The notes under the pieces were generated by a model. The model was not told the origin of the DNA, made no database searches, and was given only the letters and a program-made list of their open reading frames with translations. Position numbers and translations under genes: made by a program. This document shows positions 1-12,354 of a stretch of DNA of 64,000 bases, piece by piece; position 1 is the first letter of the stretch, and each line of letters starts with the position of its first letter. The stretch spans positions 248,001-312,000 of the forward strand of contig JADHYV010000020.1 of the NCBI GenBank assembly GCA_027604705.1. The letters are read 5' to 3'. The DNA comes from Allomyces arbusculus (taxonomy: Eukaryota; Blastocladiomycota; Blastocladiomycetes; Blastocladiales; Blastocladiaceae).

Positions 1-140
1 CCGCCAACCAGAGGTCGACGACGCGCGCAGGACATAGCAGGTGCACCGAACCGTGCTCCCCTCGCGTCCGTGACTGCTGCCCCTCCGCCCCGCCCGCGAC
101 CAGCAACTACAACGATCCCGACGCGGATCGCGCCTGCGAG

Positions 141-2645
141 TTGCAGTCCTTCGATTACTGCCGCTGGTCGTGCCTGACTTCGACGTCTGCTGCAGCCTTT
201 GCTCGGTTCTTGCGCCCCCCGGTCGAGCGGAGAGCCCCCGACGCTGATCCGTACGCGCCGTCGCTCAAGCCCGAACCGATGCCTTTGTCCCCTTGCTCAC
301 CCCGCATGATCCCGGTGCTTGCGCGCGCGCCGTGTAGGACCCGAGGATTCGACCAGATGCTTGCTCCCACACCAACCAGACCTCGGCCGCGCGACCACCT
401 CGTGCGGTCGTGGCCGCTGCCGCTCGCCACGCTTCTCGTTGTTGCGGCCGCGCTCGTCTGCACGCTAGCGCCTGGCACCGTCCACGCCGGCGGGTCAACC
501 GACCAGCTCGCGTCGGTCAGTTCAAAGTCGGTCGCGGCGTTTGTCGAAGACTTTGCGTCGCGGTACGTCGGGTCGACGATTCCGGGCCTCGCCGTGGCCG
601 TGGTCAAAGACACCAAGACCGTCTACTCGGGCGGGTTTGGCGTGGCCAATGTGGGCACGCAGGAACCGATGCACGCCGACACGCTTGTGCGCGTAGGCGG
701 CATCTCGCAGCTTGTCACGGCGACCGCCGTCCTGCACTTGCGCGACCATGACCGGCTCGCGTCGCTCGACGAACCCGTCGAGTCGCTCGCGCCCGGGATC
801 GTGCCGCCGTCCGCCAAGAACACGGGGATCGACCAGCCGCTGACCGTGCGGCACTTGCTCGCGCACGTCTCGGGGCTCGAGGAGAAAGTATTGGGCGTGT
901 ATGCGCCACGGCACCGTGCGGCGGGGAACACGTCGGCCATTCTCGGCGAGTTCCCAAAAGCCGTGCGCAATCCGGGCGTCGTGATTTCGCCCAACCACCA
1001 CGCGTATGCGTTGCTCGGCCAGGTGGTTGCGAATGCAGCCGAGCAGCCGTACGACGAGTACGCGGTTGACAATATTCTCAAGCCGCTGAAAATGGACTCG
1101 TCCACGTTCCGCCCGTTTGACGCGCAGGACCCGGTTATGAGCGCGATTTTCGAGGGCACCGGGTCCGGGAAAAAGGGTAAGAAAGGGTCGGGCAACGCCA
1201 ATGTTGCCCTGGGCCACACCAAGCTCGGATCGGCCGCGTTTGTCGTGGCGCCGGACCTCTACATGCCGTCCCCTGCGGCGGGCGGGCTCGCGACCACGGC
1301 CTCGGACATGGCCCAGCTACTCAAGATGGTCGTGAATGACGGGACCAATGGCGCCAAGATTCTGACCAAAGACTCGACCAAGGAGATGCGCTCGACGCAG
1401 GTGCGCAGTTACCCGGGCACGGCCGCGAGCCGTAAGCCGTCGAGCGAAGAAGACAGTGCCGCCCCACCGCCGGTCCCAGGCGCTGCGCTCGGCTGGTTTG
1501 AGCACGGTTACACGAACGGGGTGCGCGTCTTGATGCACCCTGGGGACGTGCCAGGATTTGCGTCGCTGGCCGTCGTGATCCCGTCGGACCGCCTCGGCGT
1601 GTTCTTGAGCATCAATGCCAATGACGGGCACCTGCGCGTGCGGTTTGTCAACGAGTTTGTGCGCAAGTTTGGGTCCAAGTCCACCGGAACCGGCAGCGGC
1701 AGTAGCAGCAAGGGCTCGACGCGTTTCTCGCGCCCGAACGCGATTTCCGTGCCCAACCTTGCCGATTTTGCCAAGCACTACAAACCCACGACGTCAGCCT
1801 ACTTTTCTTTTGAATATCTTCTGTCGGTGCCCAACCAGATTTCGCTCTCGGTGAGCCCGACGGGCCAGTCACTACTGCTGACGGCAACTCCCATGAAGGC
1901 GGGCGATATGGCCGAGTCGACGTATGAGCTTGTTCCGACGGCCACAGCCACGGCGCCCGGCATGGGTAACGCGCAAAAGTCTGGGACGGTGACGATCTTC
2001 ACCGTGGTCCCACCCGTGGGCACCGACGGTCCCTTCCCGCACCATTATGTCGCGATGGTCCCCGGCGGGTCCGAGGCCAACGCGCCCCATTTCTATCTCG
2101 TTACGAACCTGTTGGGCCACGGCGCCGTCATGTCGTACGAGCCGATCACCGCGACCGAGTCGCTCGGGTATTTGACCAACGTGACAACCGCGTCGGGCGC
2201 GTTGTTTGCGGCGTACCTGGTCCTGTGGATGCTGATGGGCGTGTACCGCGCGGTCAGAGGTACTGGCGCAGGCGATGACGGGTCGGCCAAGCTCTCGCTG
2301 TCGCGGCTCAACCTCGCGCTCGCGCGGTCGACGCGGCTCGAGAACCTGACGGCACTGACGTGTCTTGCCAACCTCGGATTTCCGGGACTCGTTGCGCTCG
2401 GCACCTGGAAGTCGGGTGGGATTTACGACCTGTTTGCGCTGCCGCGGTTGCCAGCGGGCTTGCGCATTGTCTTCTTTTCGACGTTTCTCGTGCAGATCAT
2501 GACGGTCGCGCTCGGCACGTATGTGGTTCAGGAAGGCTACAAGCACTCGAAACTGCAGGCCATCACGGCGCTCCTCGTTGCCGTGGCCTCGCTCGCCATG
2601 TCGGTGGTGCATTACCAGATGCGTCTATGGATCCTCCATGTGTAG
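141..2645 (+). CDS. Beta-lactamase-fold (serine hydrolase-like) membrane protein, probably catalytically dead
   Basis: Intronless ORF of 834 codons. Residues about 120-510 match the class C beta-lactamase/LACTB-like fold: a VAVVKD strand, an RVGGISQLVTATAV segment where the family has the SxxK motif, then a PNHHAYALLG segment and an HPGDVPGF segment. Residues 683-705, 736-757, 773-797 and 804-828 are four hydrophobic, probably membrane-spanning helices. A signal-peptide-like core (LPLATLLVVAAALV) directly follows Met73, so the ATG at 357 is a likely start; the ATG at 141 would add 72 residues without obvious domain character. The nucleophile serine is Gly187, the lysine is Gln190, and the tyrosine motif reads P-N-H at 284-286; only the HxG-like motif (466-468) remains. 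I infer a binding or scaffold role rather than hydrolysis. Fold assignment is firm, function is unknown. Confidence 0.8.
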   Translation: MQSFDYCRWSCLTSTSAAAFARFLRPPVERRAPDADPYAPSLKPEPMPLSPCSPRMIPVLARAPCRTRGFDQMLAPTPTRPRPRDHLVRSWPLPLATLLVVAAALVCTLAPGTVHAGGSTDQLASVSSKSVAAFVEDFASRYVGSTIPGLAVAVVKDTKTVYSGGFGVANVGTQEPMHADTLVRVGGISQLVTATAVLHLRDHDRLASLDEPVESLAPGIVPPSAKNTGIDQPLTVRHLLAHVSGLEEKVLGVYAPRHRAAGNTSAILGEFPKAVRNPGVVISPNHHAYALLGQVVANAAEQPYDEYAVDNILKPLKMDSSTFRPFDAQDPVMSAIFEGTGSGKKGKKGSGNANVALGHTKLGSAAFVVAPDLYMPSPAAGGLATTASDMAQLLKMVVNDGTNGAKILTKDSTKEMRSTQVRSYPGTAASRKPSSEEDSAAPPPVPGAALGWFEHGYTNGVRVLMHPGDVPGFASLAVVIPSDRLGVFLSINANDGHLRVRFVNEFVRKFGSKSTGTGSGSSSKGSTRFSRPNAISVPNLADFAKHYKPTTSAYFSFEYLLSVPNQISLSVSPTGQSLLLTATPMKAGDMAESTYELVPTATATAPGMGNAQKSGTVTIFTVVPPVGTDGPFPHHYVAMVPGGSEANAPHFYLVTNLLGHGAVMSYEPITATESLGYLTNVTTASGALFAAYLVLWMLMGVYRAVRGTGAGDDGSAKLSLSRLNLALARSTRLENLTALTCLANLGFPGLVALGTWKSGGIYDLFALPRLPAGLRIVFFSTFLVQIMTVALGTYVVQEGYKHSKLQAITALLVAVASLAMSVVHYQMRLWILHV

Positions 2646-2936
2646 CGCGACTTTGCCCACCCGGTATCGCGACCTGCTCGTGCCGTTGTGTCCGTGGGTG
2701 AGTGGGTGAGTAGGTGCTGGGGTGCGGATCAGCGACGACTTGCACCAGCTGAATTGGATTTTTCTTCTTTCACCTTTGAATTGTATGGACGGAAAGACGG
2801 TTGAGAAAATGGTGGAGGCGGGTGACATCAAAGATGGACAAAACCGATTGGAATTTCGGGTAATGCAAAGTCGATCCGGGGTGAGCAAGCAAGCACGCCT
2901 CTAACCAAAAATCATAACGGACAAACACAGACGACA

Positions 2937-5684
2937 TCAAAACGCTCCCACTTGAGCCGCCGCGGACGCACTGCGGTGGCGGCTCGACTCGCGCGTCGGG
3001 TCAGACTCGACGCTCCGCTGGCGCCGGTGGCGGCGCGGCTTCTCGTACACCTCCGTGTCGGTCCCGGCTGTGGCCTGCGGCACCGACCCCGTCGACGCAA
3101 GCGATTCGGGAGGGGTCGGCAACGCTGACGCCGACTTGGACCGCGACTTGGACGTCTTGGACGACGACGACTTGGACGCGCGGTCGCGGTCGTGGTCGCG
3201 GTCGATCTTGCTACTGCTGCTCTTGGACTTGCCCGACGACGACTTGCGCTTTTCCTTTTTGCTCGTGGACTCGGACTTGCGAGACGACCGCTTGGGCTTC
3301 TCGTCGGCCGAACCCTTGTCGTCTTGGTCATCGTCATCACGGACCGACCGCGCGTCGTCCTCTAGCCGCGACGGCTCGTCGTCCGAATCGACAAGGACGG
3401 GCCGCTCGCGCGACCGCCGCCTCGATGTCGACTTGCGCGACGCCACGGCCGAGTCCACATCACTGTCGCCCGCGGCAGCCGAGCGCGACGAGCTCTTGTG
3501 CTTGGACTTGGATGACGACGTCTTCTTCTTGCCCTTGCCGCTGCCGCTGCTCTTGCCGGACTTGCTCTTGCTCTTGCGTTTGGCCTTGCGCCGCTCCTCC
3601 TCCGAATCAACCTCGTCCTCGTCCTCCTCACCCTCGTCGCGGTCCACCTCCTCGCGCTCGCGCTCACGCTCGCGACGCCGTCGCGGGGCCCGCTGCTCCT
3701 CCACATCCACTTCACCATCACTCGTCTCCTCGCCACGATCCCGGTCCCGTTCCTCCTGCAAACTCGGCCCCTCCGAATCCATCGTCCGGCGGCGCCGTGT
3801 CTTACTGCTCGTGCTCGACCGGCGCTTGGCCTTCCCCGTCTTCGACGACGTCGACTTGCGTTTCGCCTTTTTCGTATCACCCGAAGTCCGGCGCGAATGG
3901 CCCGCACTCGCGTCGGACGTGTACCCACGACTACTCCCCTGATCGGTCATCGCATATGGCCGCATCGGGACGGGCGACGCAGTGCGCGACCCGGCGGGCG
4001 ACGCTGCATACGGCGCGTGTGCGGCCGTGTACGGGTAGGGCATCGATACCGCGCGGCTAGCGACGGGGCGGCGGATCACGGCACCCAATACCAGATCGTC
4101 GTCGTCGGATTGCCCACCATTGCCACCGCCGGAACGGTGCGAGTGCTGTGCACTAGATCCCGTGCGGTGTCGCGGCAACGATCCGGAGGCCGACCCGGCC
4201 GCCATCGGAGGGGGAGCGCGACTGCTGACGCTCGACCGCGGCGTGTTATCGTTGGACGCGCGCGCGTACCCGTTCATATGGTAGGCCTTGCGCGTGCCGA
4301 GTGACCGTTCGCGCTCACGGTGCAATGCGTCCTTGGCCAGGTCGCCGCGCATCGACTTAAGGTACCCGTGGATCTTGGCGTCCTTGTCGGTGATCGGGCG
4401 CCCAAGAGCACCGCCCGACGCGGTTCGCCGGATCCGTGGCCCGGAACCCCATTCGTCCTCGTCGTCGGACGAAAGCGAGGTGGTCGTGGAGACGTCCGAT
4501 TCGGATTCTTCGTCGGAGGGGAGCTGTGCGGTCGTGTCGGGCTTAATCGTCTCATCTTGCGGGGCCGCCGTCGCGGCCACGTTCATATTCAGCGGCAGGT
4601 AGAATGGCGAAAAGGTCGATGAGGACGTCGTGGCCGCGGTCGGTCGTGGTGCGGCGAGTGGTGGCGGTGCGGGTGCAGAAGACGACGACGAGGGCATAAA
4701 CAGCGACGTGCTCGCATTCGTCGACCCAGCGGGGGTCGCCGACCTGCTCGACGGGGTATACGCATTGCTCGTCGCGGCCGGTGCCGGCTTGGGCGGGGAC
4801 GGAGCCGCATCAGTCCCGCTCGCCAGATGCCGCAGCAAACCGAGCTGCAGCGCAAAGTCGTCGCCAAAGATCGACGCTTCAATCATCGGCGCGGCCGATT
4901 TGGTCGCGGTCGAGGACGACGAGGTTATGGCCGTCGCGGCGGGCTCCGGCTTGGGCGGTGGGGCCGGCCCAAGGGGCAGGAGCGATCCGAGCGAGGGCAG
5001 TTGTGGCGGCGCGGGGGCAGGAGAGGGAGCCACTGCCGCCGCCATGGCAGGCGCCGCGGTCGGCGCGTCGAACAGCGGGGCGCGCGACGACACCGACGCG
5101 TCGCGCGGCGGGATCGAGCGCGCCTGCATCGTGGGCCGCGCGCGTGCCGTGGGCAGCGGCTGTGTCGTGACGGGGCCTGCGAGAGAGTGGCGCGCGCGTC
5201 AGAAACAGTCTGCGCGGCGCGTCGATGGACCAGAGGAGCCATCAATGAACGTACCGGCACTCGGTGCGGCGGCGGCGGCGGCGGCAGCACTGCTACTCCC
5301 GCTGCCACTGGACGCAAGACCGCGGTTCAGTAGCTCGAACCGCGCGAGCACGTCGTCGAACATGCCCGGGAGCGCGAGCGCGTCGTGCGCGGGTGCTGCC
5401 GCCGGTGCTGTTGCTGCTGCTGTCGCAGCCTTGGGCGGCGCACTCACGTCCGAGTAGGCCGTGACCTCGGACGGCAGCTTGAGGTCGAGAAACGGCTTGC
5501 CCGCATCGTCAGTTGGCGGTGCGGCACGCGAGCCAATGGGCGGCGGCAGCGGCTTGTCGGGTCCCGGCAAGTAATCGTCCGGGTCGGTGGTCGGGTTCGA
5601 CGAGGTCGGGCTCGTGGTGGTCGATGCCGAAGCCGGCGCGGCCGCGTGCTTGGGGCGCTTCTTGCGCGAAAACAGTTTCTTCAT
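2937..5684 (-). CDS. Large low-complexity serine/lysine-rich protein, function unknown
   Basis: Two exons: 5684-5255 and 5176-2937, with a 78-nt intron (donor GTACGT, acceptor CAG); the junction keeps frame and gives 889 residues. I chose the ATG at 5684 because it opens with a basic MKKLFSRKKRPKH stretch; an in-frame ATG at 5834 would add 50 residues. The protein is mostly disordered: Ala/Pro/Ser-rich in the first half, then alternating acidic runs and Lys/Arg/Ser-rich runs (SSSK, KRKS, RRRRT) that resemble nuclear localisation signals and phosphorylation clusters. Short ordered islands include FDDVLARFELLNRG and FGDDFALQLGLLRHLASG, plus a helical stretch around IHGYLKSMRGDLAKDALHRE. I do not recognise a domain. 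The basic, serine-rich tail suggests a nuclear or RNA-associated protein, but that is only inference. Confidence 0.7.
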
Positions 5685-6393
5685 CGAGGCGCCGCCCGAC
5701 GTGCAGAACATGGCGGATCGGCGGGGACACGGCAGGTGCGGGCGGGTTCGATGGCGGGAACGGGATCGGATGCAGCGGCAGCGGGCCGGGAGCGAGACGC
5801 GCGGGCAGGTCGAGAGGTCGAGCGCCCTGTTCACGGCGCGTCGGCGTGCAGCGTTCGGTTCCTTGAGTGCAGGCGCGGTGCGGATCGTCTATAAAGAGTC
5901 GTGAGGAGAACGGGAGCGATGTCGCGCACCGAGTCGGCCGGTGCCGACTGAACAAGCACCGACAAGATGGGATGGCTGCGATCCGTGTCAAGCAGGGACC
6001 GTGCCAAACTTCATCTAGGGAACGTGACTGACGTGGCGCCGTGCAGCAAGCGCTGGCAAGTCCCTGCAACCTGGCCCTCACGCCCACTGCCAACATCGCA
6101 GCCGGCAGCCGGTAATCAATTGTTTGTAGGGACGGTAAACTTGGAACACACGAGCGCGGCTATCAGCGACCAGCAAGACGGCAGGTACGGCACTGAAAAG
6201 AGCCCATGCCGAGGCACGTCGCTGTTGGCCGCTGAAGCCTGAAGCCACAAGCGCCCACGGAATCAGGAAGAAATACGAAACGAAAAAACAAAAAGCGACA
6301 AGACAGGCCCATGGCCCCAAGTCGGCTTGTTCAGGCAGCAGCGCGACGCGACACGACACGACTCGACTTGACTTTGACCTTGAAAATGGTTTT
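5685..6393. other. Intergenic region, upstream of the Ser/Lys-rich gene and downstream of the Clr2-like gene
   Basis: This stretch holds the 5' flank of the gene starting at 5684 and the 3' flank of the gene ending at 6394, both on the minus strand. It becomes AT-richer towards 6290, with runs such as cgaaacgaaaaaac. I see no ORF with domain character and no RNA gene. Confidence 0.6.
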
Positions 6394-9300
6394 TTACGCC
6401 GTGATCCGCCGCGACCCCCACCGCGCACGCCGCGTCTCGACCGACGTCGACACGGCATCAATCATACGCAGGTGCCGGTCCATGCCGTAGGCAAGGTACG
6501 GCCGCCGCTGCTCGGTCGGCGGGAACCGCGTCACCGTGTGCGTCGTGAGCTTGACGCGCGCAATCATGTCGCGGTCGGTACTGCGCGTCGCCATGATGAT
6601 CGGGTCGGTGGCCGCGTCGTTGCCCGACACGATACGCTGCATGCCCTCAACTTCGCGCCGAGTGCACATGCGCACGACTGACGGCGGCAGTTCCGTCGGT
6701 GTGGGCCCACGCCGCAACTGCTCGAGCGGCGTCGCGTAGGCGCCCGACGGCAGCCGCGAGTTGCGAACCACCCAGATGTCGTCGCCGCGCGTGATCAGTT
6801 CCGACCCGAGCCGCAAAAAGTAAAATTCCTTGGTGACGGGCGGGCGCACGGGGGCCGGTGCCGCTGCTGCGCCGCTTGCTGCCGACGCGGTCCGTGTCCG
6901 ACGCGCACGCGATTCCTCGGGGGCCCCTTCCTCAATTTCAACGTCGTGGTCCTCCTCAAAGTCGCCAATGTCCTCTTCCTCGTCAAACTCGATCACTTCC
7001 CACGACGCGTCGAGCGCAATCGCCTGCATCACTGCCGACGACCACAGCGGCGCCGCGCGCGACGGCCGTTCCTTGAGTGTGCGGAAATGCTGCAAGCGCG
7101 ACGCGGCCACGCGGTGCAAGAACGGCGCCTGGTGAATGGGCCGCAGCGGCGGATGGTGCTCGTAGGGCACGTCGAGCATTGGCGGTGCCGTGCGGTCGAG
7201 TGCGCCGCCCAACTGGTCCGTGTCCTTGAAATCCTGCCACGCCGTCTCGACTAAGAACCGGTAGAACCGGCTGGTCGTGAAATAGCGCGGGTCGGCGTCG
7301 TCCTCAAGCCCTTCAGTCAGGGCAAACAGGTGCCGCCAGTACCACGTCAGCGGCAGCTTGACGACCGTGTACTCGAGCGTGGATGGGTCGACGGCGTCCA
7401 CTTCGTTGACGCGCTCCGAGTCCATAAACAGCTCGTCCTCGTGCGGGTCAAAACCGGGCCGGTAAATTGACAATACCATGACAGGCCACATGTGGCTGCG
7501 CCGATGCCGGCGCGTGGCACCAGTCTTGGGGTCGCGCCACGGTTCCGGGTTGGCCGCATCGACGTCCGAGTCGCAGTCGCTTGGCAGGTCGGCGTCCGGG
7601 TCCTTGCGCACAATATCATTCCACGGCTGGTTTTGACTGCAAAAGAACAACAAAATCGGTGGGGAAAGCTCAGCAAACCATCAAGCGAAGGAAAGGGCAC
7701 GGGTCGCGCTGTGGATCGCAACGTACGCTTTTCGGTCGCGCATAATCTCCTCGTCAATCTCGCGCGCCTCGTCCTTGGTGAGCGTCATCCAACACACTTG
7801 CATGAGCGAGAACCGCGGGAATGGCTTGCCCTGCAGCGACAGCCGGTCGACCTGCTCCAAGAGTGCGTCCACTTGCGCCGTCATGTTTTCCTGGCCGGTA
7901 CCCGGCGACGGCTGCGATTCCTCATGCTTGACCTTGCGCCGCTTCCGGCGTGCGTGGTGGGCGCGCGAATCGTCGCCGTCCTCGCCGTCGGAGCCGACGC
8001 CACGCGTGTCGAAGACCGGCGCCTTGGTCATGGGCACGCTCTCGGCGCTCGCCTCATCGTCCCAGACCGGCACGACCGCTGCTGGCCGTTTAGGCGATGG
8101 GCTTGTCGCAGGTTCGCTGGCGCTCGACGGATCCACGTCGGGCAGCGGGGGTTGGAGTTGGCCGGGCGCCGGCGCGTCGGGACGAGCAGCTGCCGATGAT
8201 TTGCGCGGCGAAACCTTCTTTTCAGCCGTCGTCTCCGCGACCGCGACCTTGTCGGTACCGATCGTGCGCGTGTCCGGAGCATCGCCAACCAGTTCCGGAG
8301 CTGCTGCGCGTGCGACCTCGACGCGCTCGGCATTGACCGCGAGCGCGCCCGCGGCATTGCGAGCAGGCTCCTTGGCAGCCATCGTGACCGCGTGCGTGAT
8401 CTCGACGCATTCGGCATCGGTTGCGCTCGCGCCCTCCACTTCGGCCACTGTTCCCTCAGCTTCCACATTGTCGGCGCGCACGTCCTTGTCCTCGCGAGCC
8501 GGCTCCTCGCTGGCGACGGCCATGTCGTCGTCAATCTTGTCGTCATCTTCAGAGTCCGAAATGACAATCACCTCGAACTTGCGCTTGGTTGGCTTGGCCG
8601 TGGCCGAGACCGCGTCCTTGCCGCGCGGGCCATGGATGGCAACCGCCGCGGCTGGTGCCGTGTCGTCGTGGACATTGAGCCGAGCCACAGGTGCTAGCGC
8701 AGTTGCAGGCGCACGCGTCGGCGTCGGCTCGGGCACGACCGAGATCGGCGTGGGCGGGTACTTCGGCTTGGCCCGGACCGCGGTGGCGGGTCGTTGCGGC
8801 ACGGCGGGCGGGTACGACGCGGTATTCGTGGTCGACGACGTCGGGATCTGTAGGACAGACTGATCAGCGGGACCGCGGGTGCGCGACGAAGAGGCTAGGA
8901 GCGGCGGCGGCGGCGGCGGGACCGGAAGGACCACGACAGGCCGCCGCGCCTGCAGCCCAGCGGGACCGCCGAGACAGATGCGTCGAACCTGCTGGAATTG
9001 ACTGTTGCGCGATTTGGTCGGCACGGTCGCGGTCGCGCGCGAGCGAGTAGTTGCCGGCAGCGGCGGCGGCGTTGGCGTCGGGGATTGGTGGTCAATGCCA
9101 TAGGACGGAACGACCGGCGGCGGCGGTAAGGTGTAGGTGCCGGGAGCGGGGATGATCGGCGGCGGTGGTGGGGTGTATATGCTGGGAGCAGGTGCGATTG
9201 GCGGCGCGCGACCCGCGAGTCCGAAGTAGGAGAGGCCGTAGGGAACGAGTCGCGGAGCGCCTCGTTGCCACGCTGCGCGCTGGACCTGCCGAGGATCGTT

Positions 9301-11880
9301 CGCGGCACCGGGTGCTGGTGGCGTCGGGAAAGCCGGTGGGGTCTCGCGGCCGGCCGTGCCGCCCCTCAATCCCCAGTTGCCAGATTTGCGCAACCCCTCC
9401 TCTTGCTCACGCGAGAGTGTGGACCGCGCCGTCGACGATGACACGATGCGCGACGGAGGAATCGAGTACGGTCCCGGTTGTGTCGTCGCGGCCAGCCGAG
9501 GATCGCGTGGAGTGGGACGCGACGGAAGCGGCAGTGACGGTCCCGAGGTGGACAACACACTCGAAATCGGGGCCAGACGAAGATCGCGGGAAACGGCAGG
9601 AGACGGCGGTACCGAGATTGAAGCTCCCGAGCCCGCGGGCAGGCGCGGACCACGAGGAAGAGGACGCGGTGGCAACGGTGCCAGACTTGATGACGCGCTC
9701 GCAGCCGGAGCCAAGCGCGGGTCGCGAGGGACGGCGCGCCAAGGTGTCGGACTGGATGGTGCGCTCGCACCTGCAGGTGAAGGCAGGCGCGGATCGCGCG
9801 GAGCAACATGATGCGGTGGCGACGGCGGATCCCAGGACGCGGCTGGAGCCGGTGGTGGCGCCGGATTCCATAACGCGGTGAGAGCTGGCGGCAGACGAGG
9901 ATCGTGAGATGGTGGGGGCTGATGAGGTGCAAGCGAAGGACGAGCACCAAATCCAAGTGCGCTTCCACGCGGATCGTGAACAACGGGTGCCGTGAACAGT
10001 TGAGCAAATCCATGTGCTCCTCGTGGCCGTGGGCGATCTGCACCCGACTGCGCGGGCCATGGCGGCGGCTGCACAAACAAATCGTGCGGGTTCACGGTTG
10101 CCGGCTGCTCTCCGCGCGGTGGTACTGCATCGCGCACCGGGGCAGGTGAAGATTGAACGAGCGCACTGCACGCGGGAGCAGGCGGCCGCGGCGGCAGAGG
10201 CAGCAGCGGTGCAACAGGACTCGGCGGTTCGAGCAAAGATGACTTGCCGGTTGGTCGCGCGCGGCGTCCGCTCACCGCGAGGACATCACGTAGCCGCGCC
10301 TCGTCGTCCGAATCGACGCCGACGACGTCAGTATCGGGCGACGGCGAGCGCGGAGAGAGGGGATGCGCGGCGGCAGCAAGCGCGCCAAACCCGAGATACG
10401 ACTCGCCGCGCCGCTTCTTGGCCGCGTGCGCCGCATCCTCGGCAGTATCCTGCGTACCAGCCACATGGCCGGTTCCTTGACTCGCTCCGGCAAGCGAAGC
10501 AAATCCGCGAGATTGGCGGGCGGTCGCGAGAGCGGGAACGGGCGTCGCCGACTGCGACAACGACGGCGGCCACGCCGCACCTGATCCAGAATGCTGCTGG
10601 CGCGTTGGGGACCGCATCGTCAACTCGTCGCGCACCGCGCCGCGCGCCAAAACGGGCGCGCGAAGTGGTGATTTGAGTATAGCACGTGACCGGATCGGAA
10701 GCTTGGAGAGTACGCGTGCGCGAGCCGCTGCGGCGCGCGACGTCGCGACCGAGTGAGACGACGAGGCTGGTGGGGGCGGCACAGACGACGACGACAGCGG
10801 AACCGACGGCATAGAAGCGGTGCTGGCGGGCGAGCTTGCCGACGACGACGGCTCATTTCCCACGACAACCTCGCGCTTGCGCTTCTTTGGCATCGTTGGA
10901 GTTGACGCCGGCGTCGCTGATGGCAATGCTGAAGCGCTGGCCGCCGTCGACTTGCCCGACTTTGCCGAGCTCGGATTCTTGACCTTGTTTTCGGGATGGC
11001 ACACCAAACAGGTGCACGAATCGCGCTTCTCGGCCGCCGGATCGGACGAGACGAGCAAGAGCCACTCGACGTGCGGCTGGAACTCGACGACCGACCGGAA
11101 CGCGCGCCGCGACGGGTGACCGTAGATGTAGCGGTCAGAGCGGCCCGACGGCTTGGTGCGCTTGATCGCGGCGTACCCGGGCGGGAACCCACGCAGTCCC
11201 AGCCGCGCCGCAACGCGCGCTTCATGGTCGTGATCGCGGTCAATTTGGCCCGGGATTTCGGCAGGCCAGCACAGCGTCACGCCGTCCGTGAATGTTGGCG
11301 GTGCGCGCGTGGCCGATTTGGCCGCGGACGCGAGCACAGGCGCCGGTGCAGGCGCGCTGTTGGCCGCAGACGTTGGAGCGGGCGGCGACTGCTGCTGACT
11401 TGGCGATCCGGCCGCGGAGCGCAAATTCGATGGAGACGCGCGGCGTGATGATGGCGGCGTGGCTGGTCGCGCGGGAGCAGTGTGTGTAACAGGTACAACA
11501 GGGTGTTGGCATGTTGCACCTGGTCGTGGTGTTGGTGGTTGAAGTTGGACAGCTCCATCACCATCATCTTGTTGGCCATTTGCAGCAGCAGGATGAGGTT
11601 GCTCTGCACGTCGCGGAACAGCATTGACAATGTGGCGCGTCGAGTTGATTGGAACGGATCCGGCTCTTGCTCTGTTGGTCGTGGGGGGAGAGGAGGGCGC
11701 ACCAGCAAATGTCAAAGTCGTGGTGAGCGAGGTAGCCAGTTCATGAGCATCATGGTGGGGCTCATTCCTTGCTGCCTGGCCTAAGCGCGTGGTCCCCATG
11801 GTGCTGTGCCGTGAAGCAGCACCATTTGCTGCACGTTGTCGCGAATCAGAACCTGTGGGGGGATCATTGTGGTCGTGCAT
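6394..11880 (-). CDS. Clr2-like transcriptional silencing factor (SHREC-type heterochromatin complex subunit)
   Basis: Two exons: 11880-7727 and 7636-6394; a 90-nt intron with donor GTACGT and acceptor TGCAG joins them in frame (1798 residues). Near the N-terminus, about residues 215-305, a block containing FPPGYAAIKRTK, DRYIYGHPSRRAFRS, FQPHVEWLL and CTCLVC matches the Clr2 transilencing domain of fission yeast Clr2-type proteins; the cysteines fit a zinc site. A long Pro/Ser-rich disordered middle follows, then an acidic region and an ordered C-terminal block (MWPVMVLSIYRPGF; FYFLRLGSELITRGDDIWVV) that fits the Clr2 C-terminal domain. By family knowledge it would act in histone deacetylase-linked gene silencing. 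The first about 130 codons lie in AT-richer, repeat-like DNA, so the true start is uncertain. An HP1 gene sits at 53.9 kb. Confidence 0.65.
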
Positions 11881-11909
11881 GCAAAAATGTCAAAGGGGAA
11901 GCGAGACGT

Positions 11910-11910
11910 C

Positions 11911-11938
<28 letters not shown>
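11910..11938. repeat. CAG trinucleotide microsatellite
   Basis: About ten perfect CAG units in the intergenic island between the Clr2-like gene and MGM1. The only frames it sits in are short open frames (Ser, Gln/Ala or Leu runs) without domain support, so it is probably non-coding. Confidence 0.9.
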
Positions 11939-11942
<4 letters not shown>

Positions 11943-12260
11943 CATCCAGAGCAGCAGCAAGCCAGGCAACAGGTGCGAGACGTGGGAGGAGAGTGTCTCG
12001 CACCTTGACTTGATTGAGTTGGCCTCCTCCAAGCAGCAACTTCTGCACCCATTGGACCCCCAACTGTCCCTCCTTGCCTTGCTGGTTCCTTAGCATGAGC
12101 AAGACCTTGCTGCTGAGAGGCCATGACAGTGAAGACGATCCCACTACGTTGGTGCTACAATTTGAGCCGATAATGAGCTGAACCCTAGGTTAGCAATCCA
12201 ATGAGGATGGCCTGCTGCAGGACAAGGCAGAGAAGCAACTCAGATGAGGGCAGGAAAGAG

Positions 12261-12354
12261 TGAGAAAGGGCGGAAAGGGTAGAAAAGGGTAGGAAAGGGT
12301 GAGAAAGGGTGAACAAGGGCGGGAAAGGGTAGGAAGGGTGAGAAAGGGTAGGGG
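12261..12354 (+). repeat. G-rich decamer tandem array, GGGT(G/A)(A)GAAA type
   Basis: Nine or more degenerate units of about 10 nt, each with a GGG triplet spaced by AAA-rich linkers of about seven bases. The G-strand is the plus strand. Regularly spaced GGG runs could form a G-quadruplex with long loops. The array lies in the AT-richer island and carries no supported coding frame. Confidence 0.75.
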
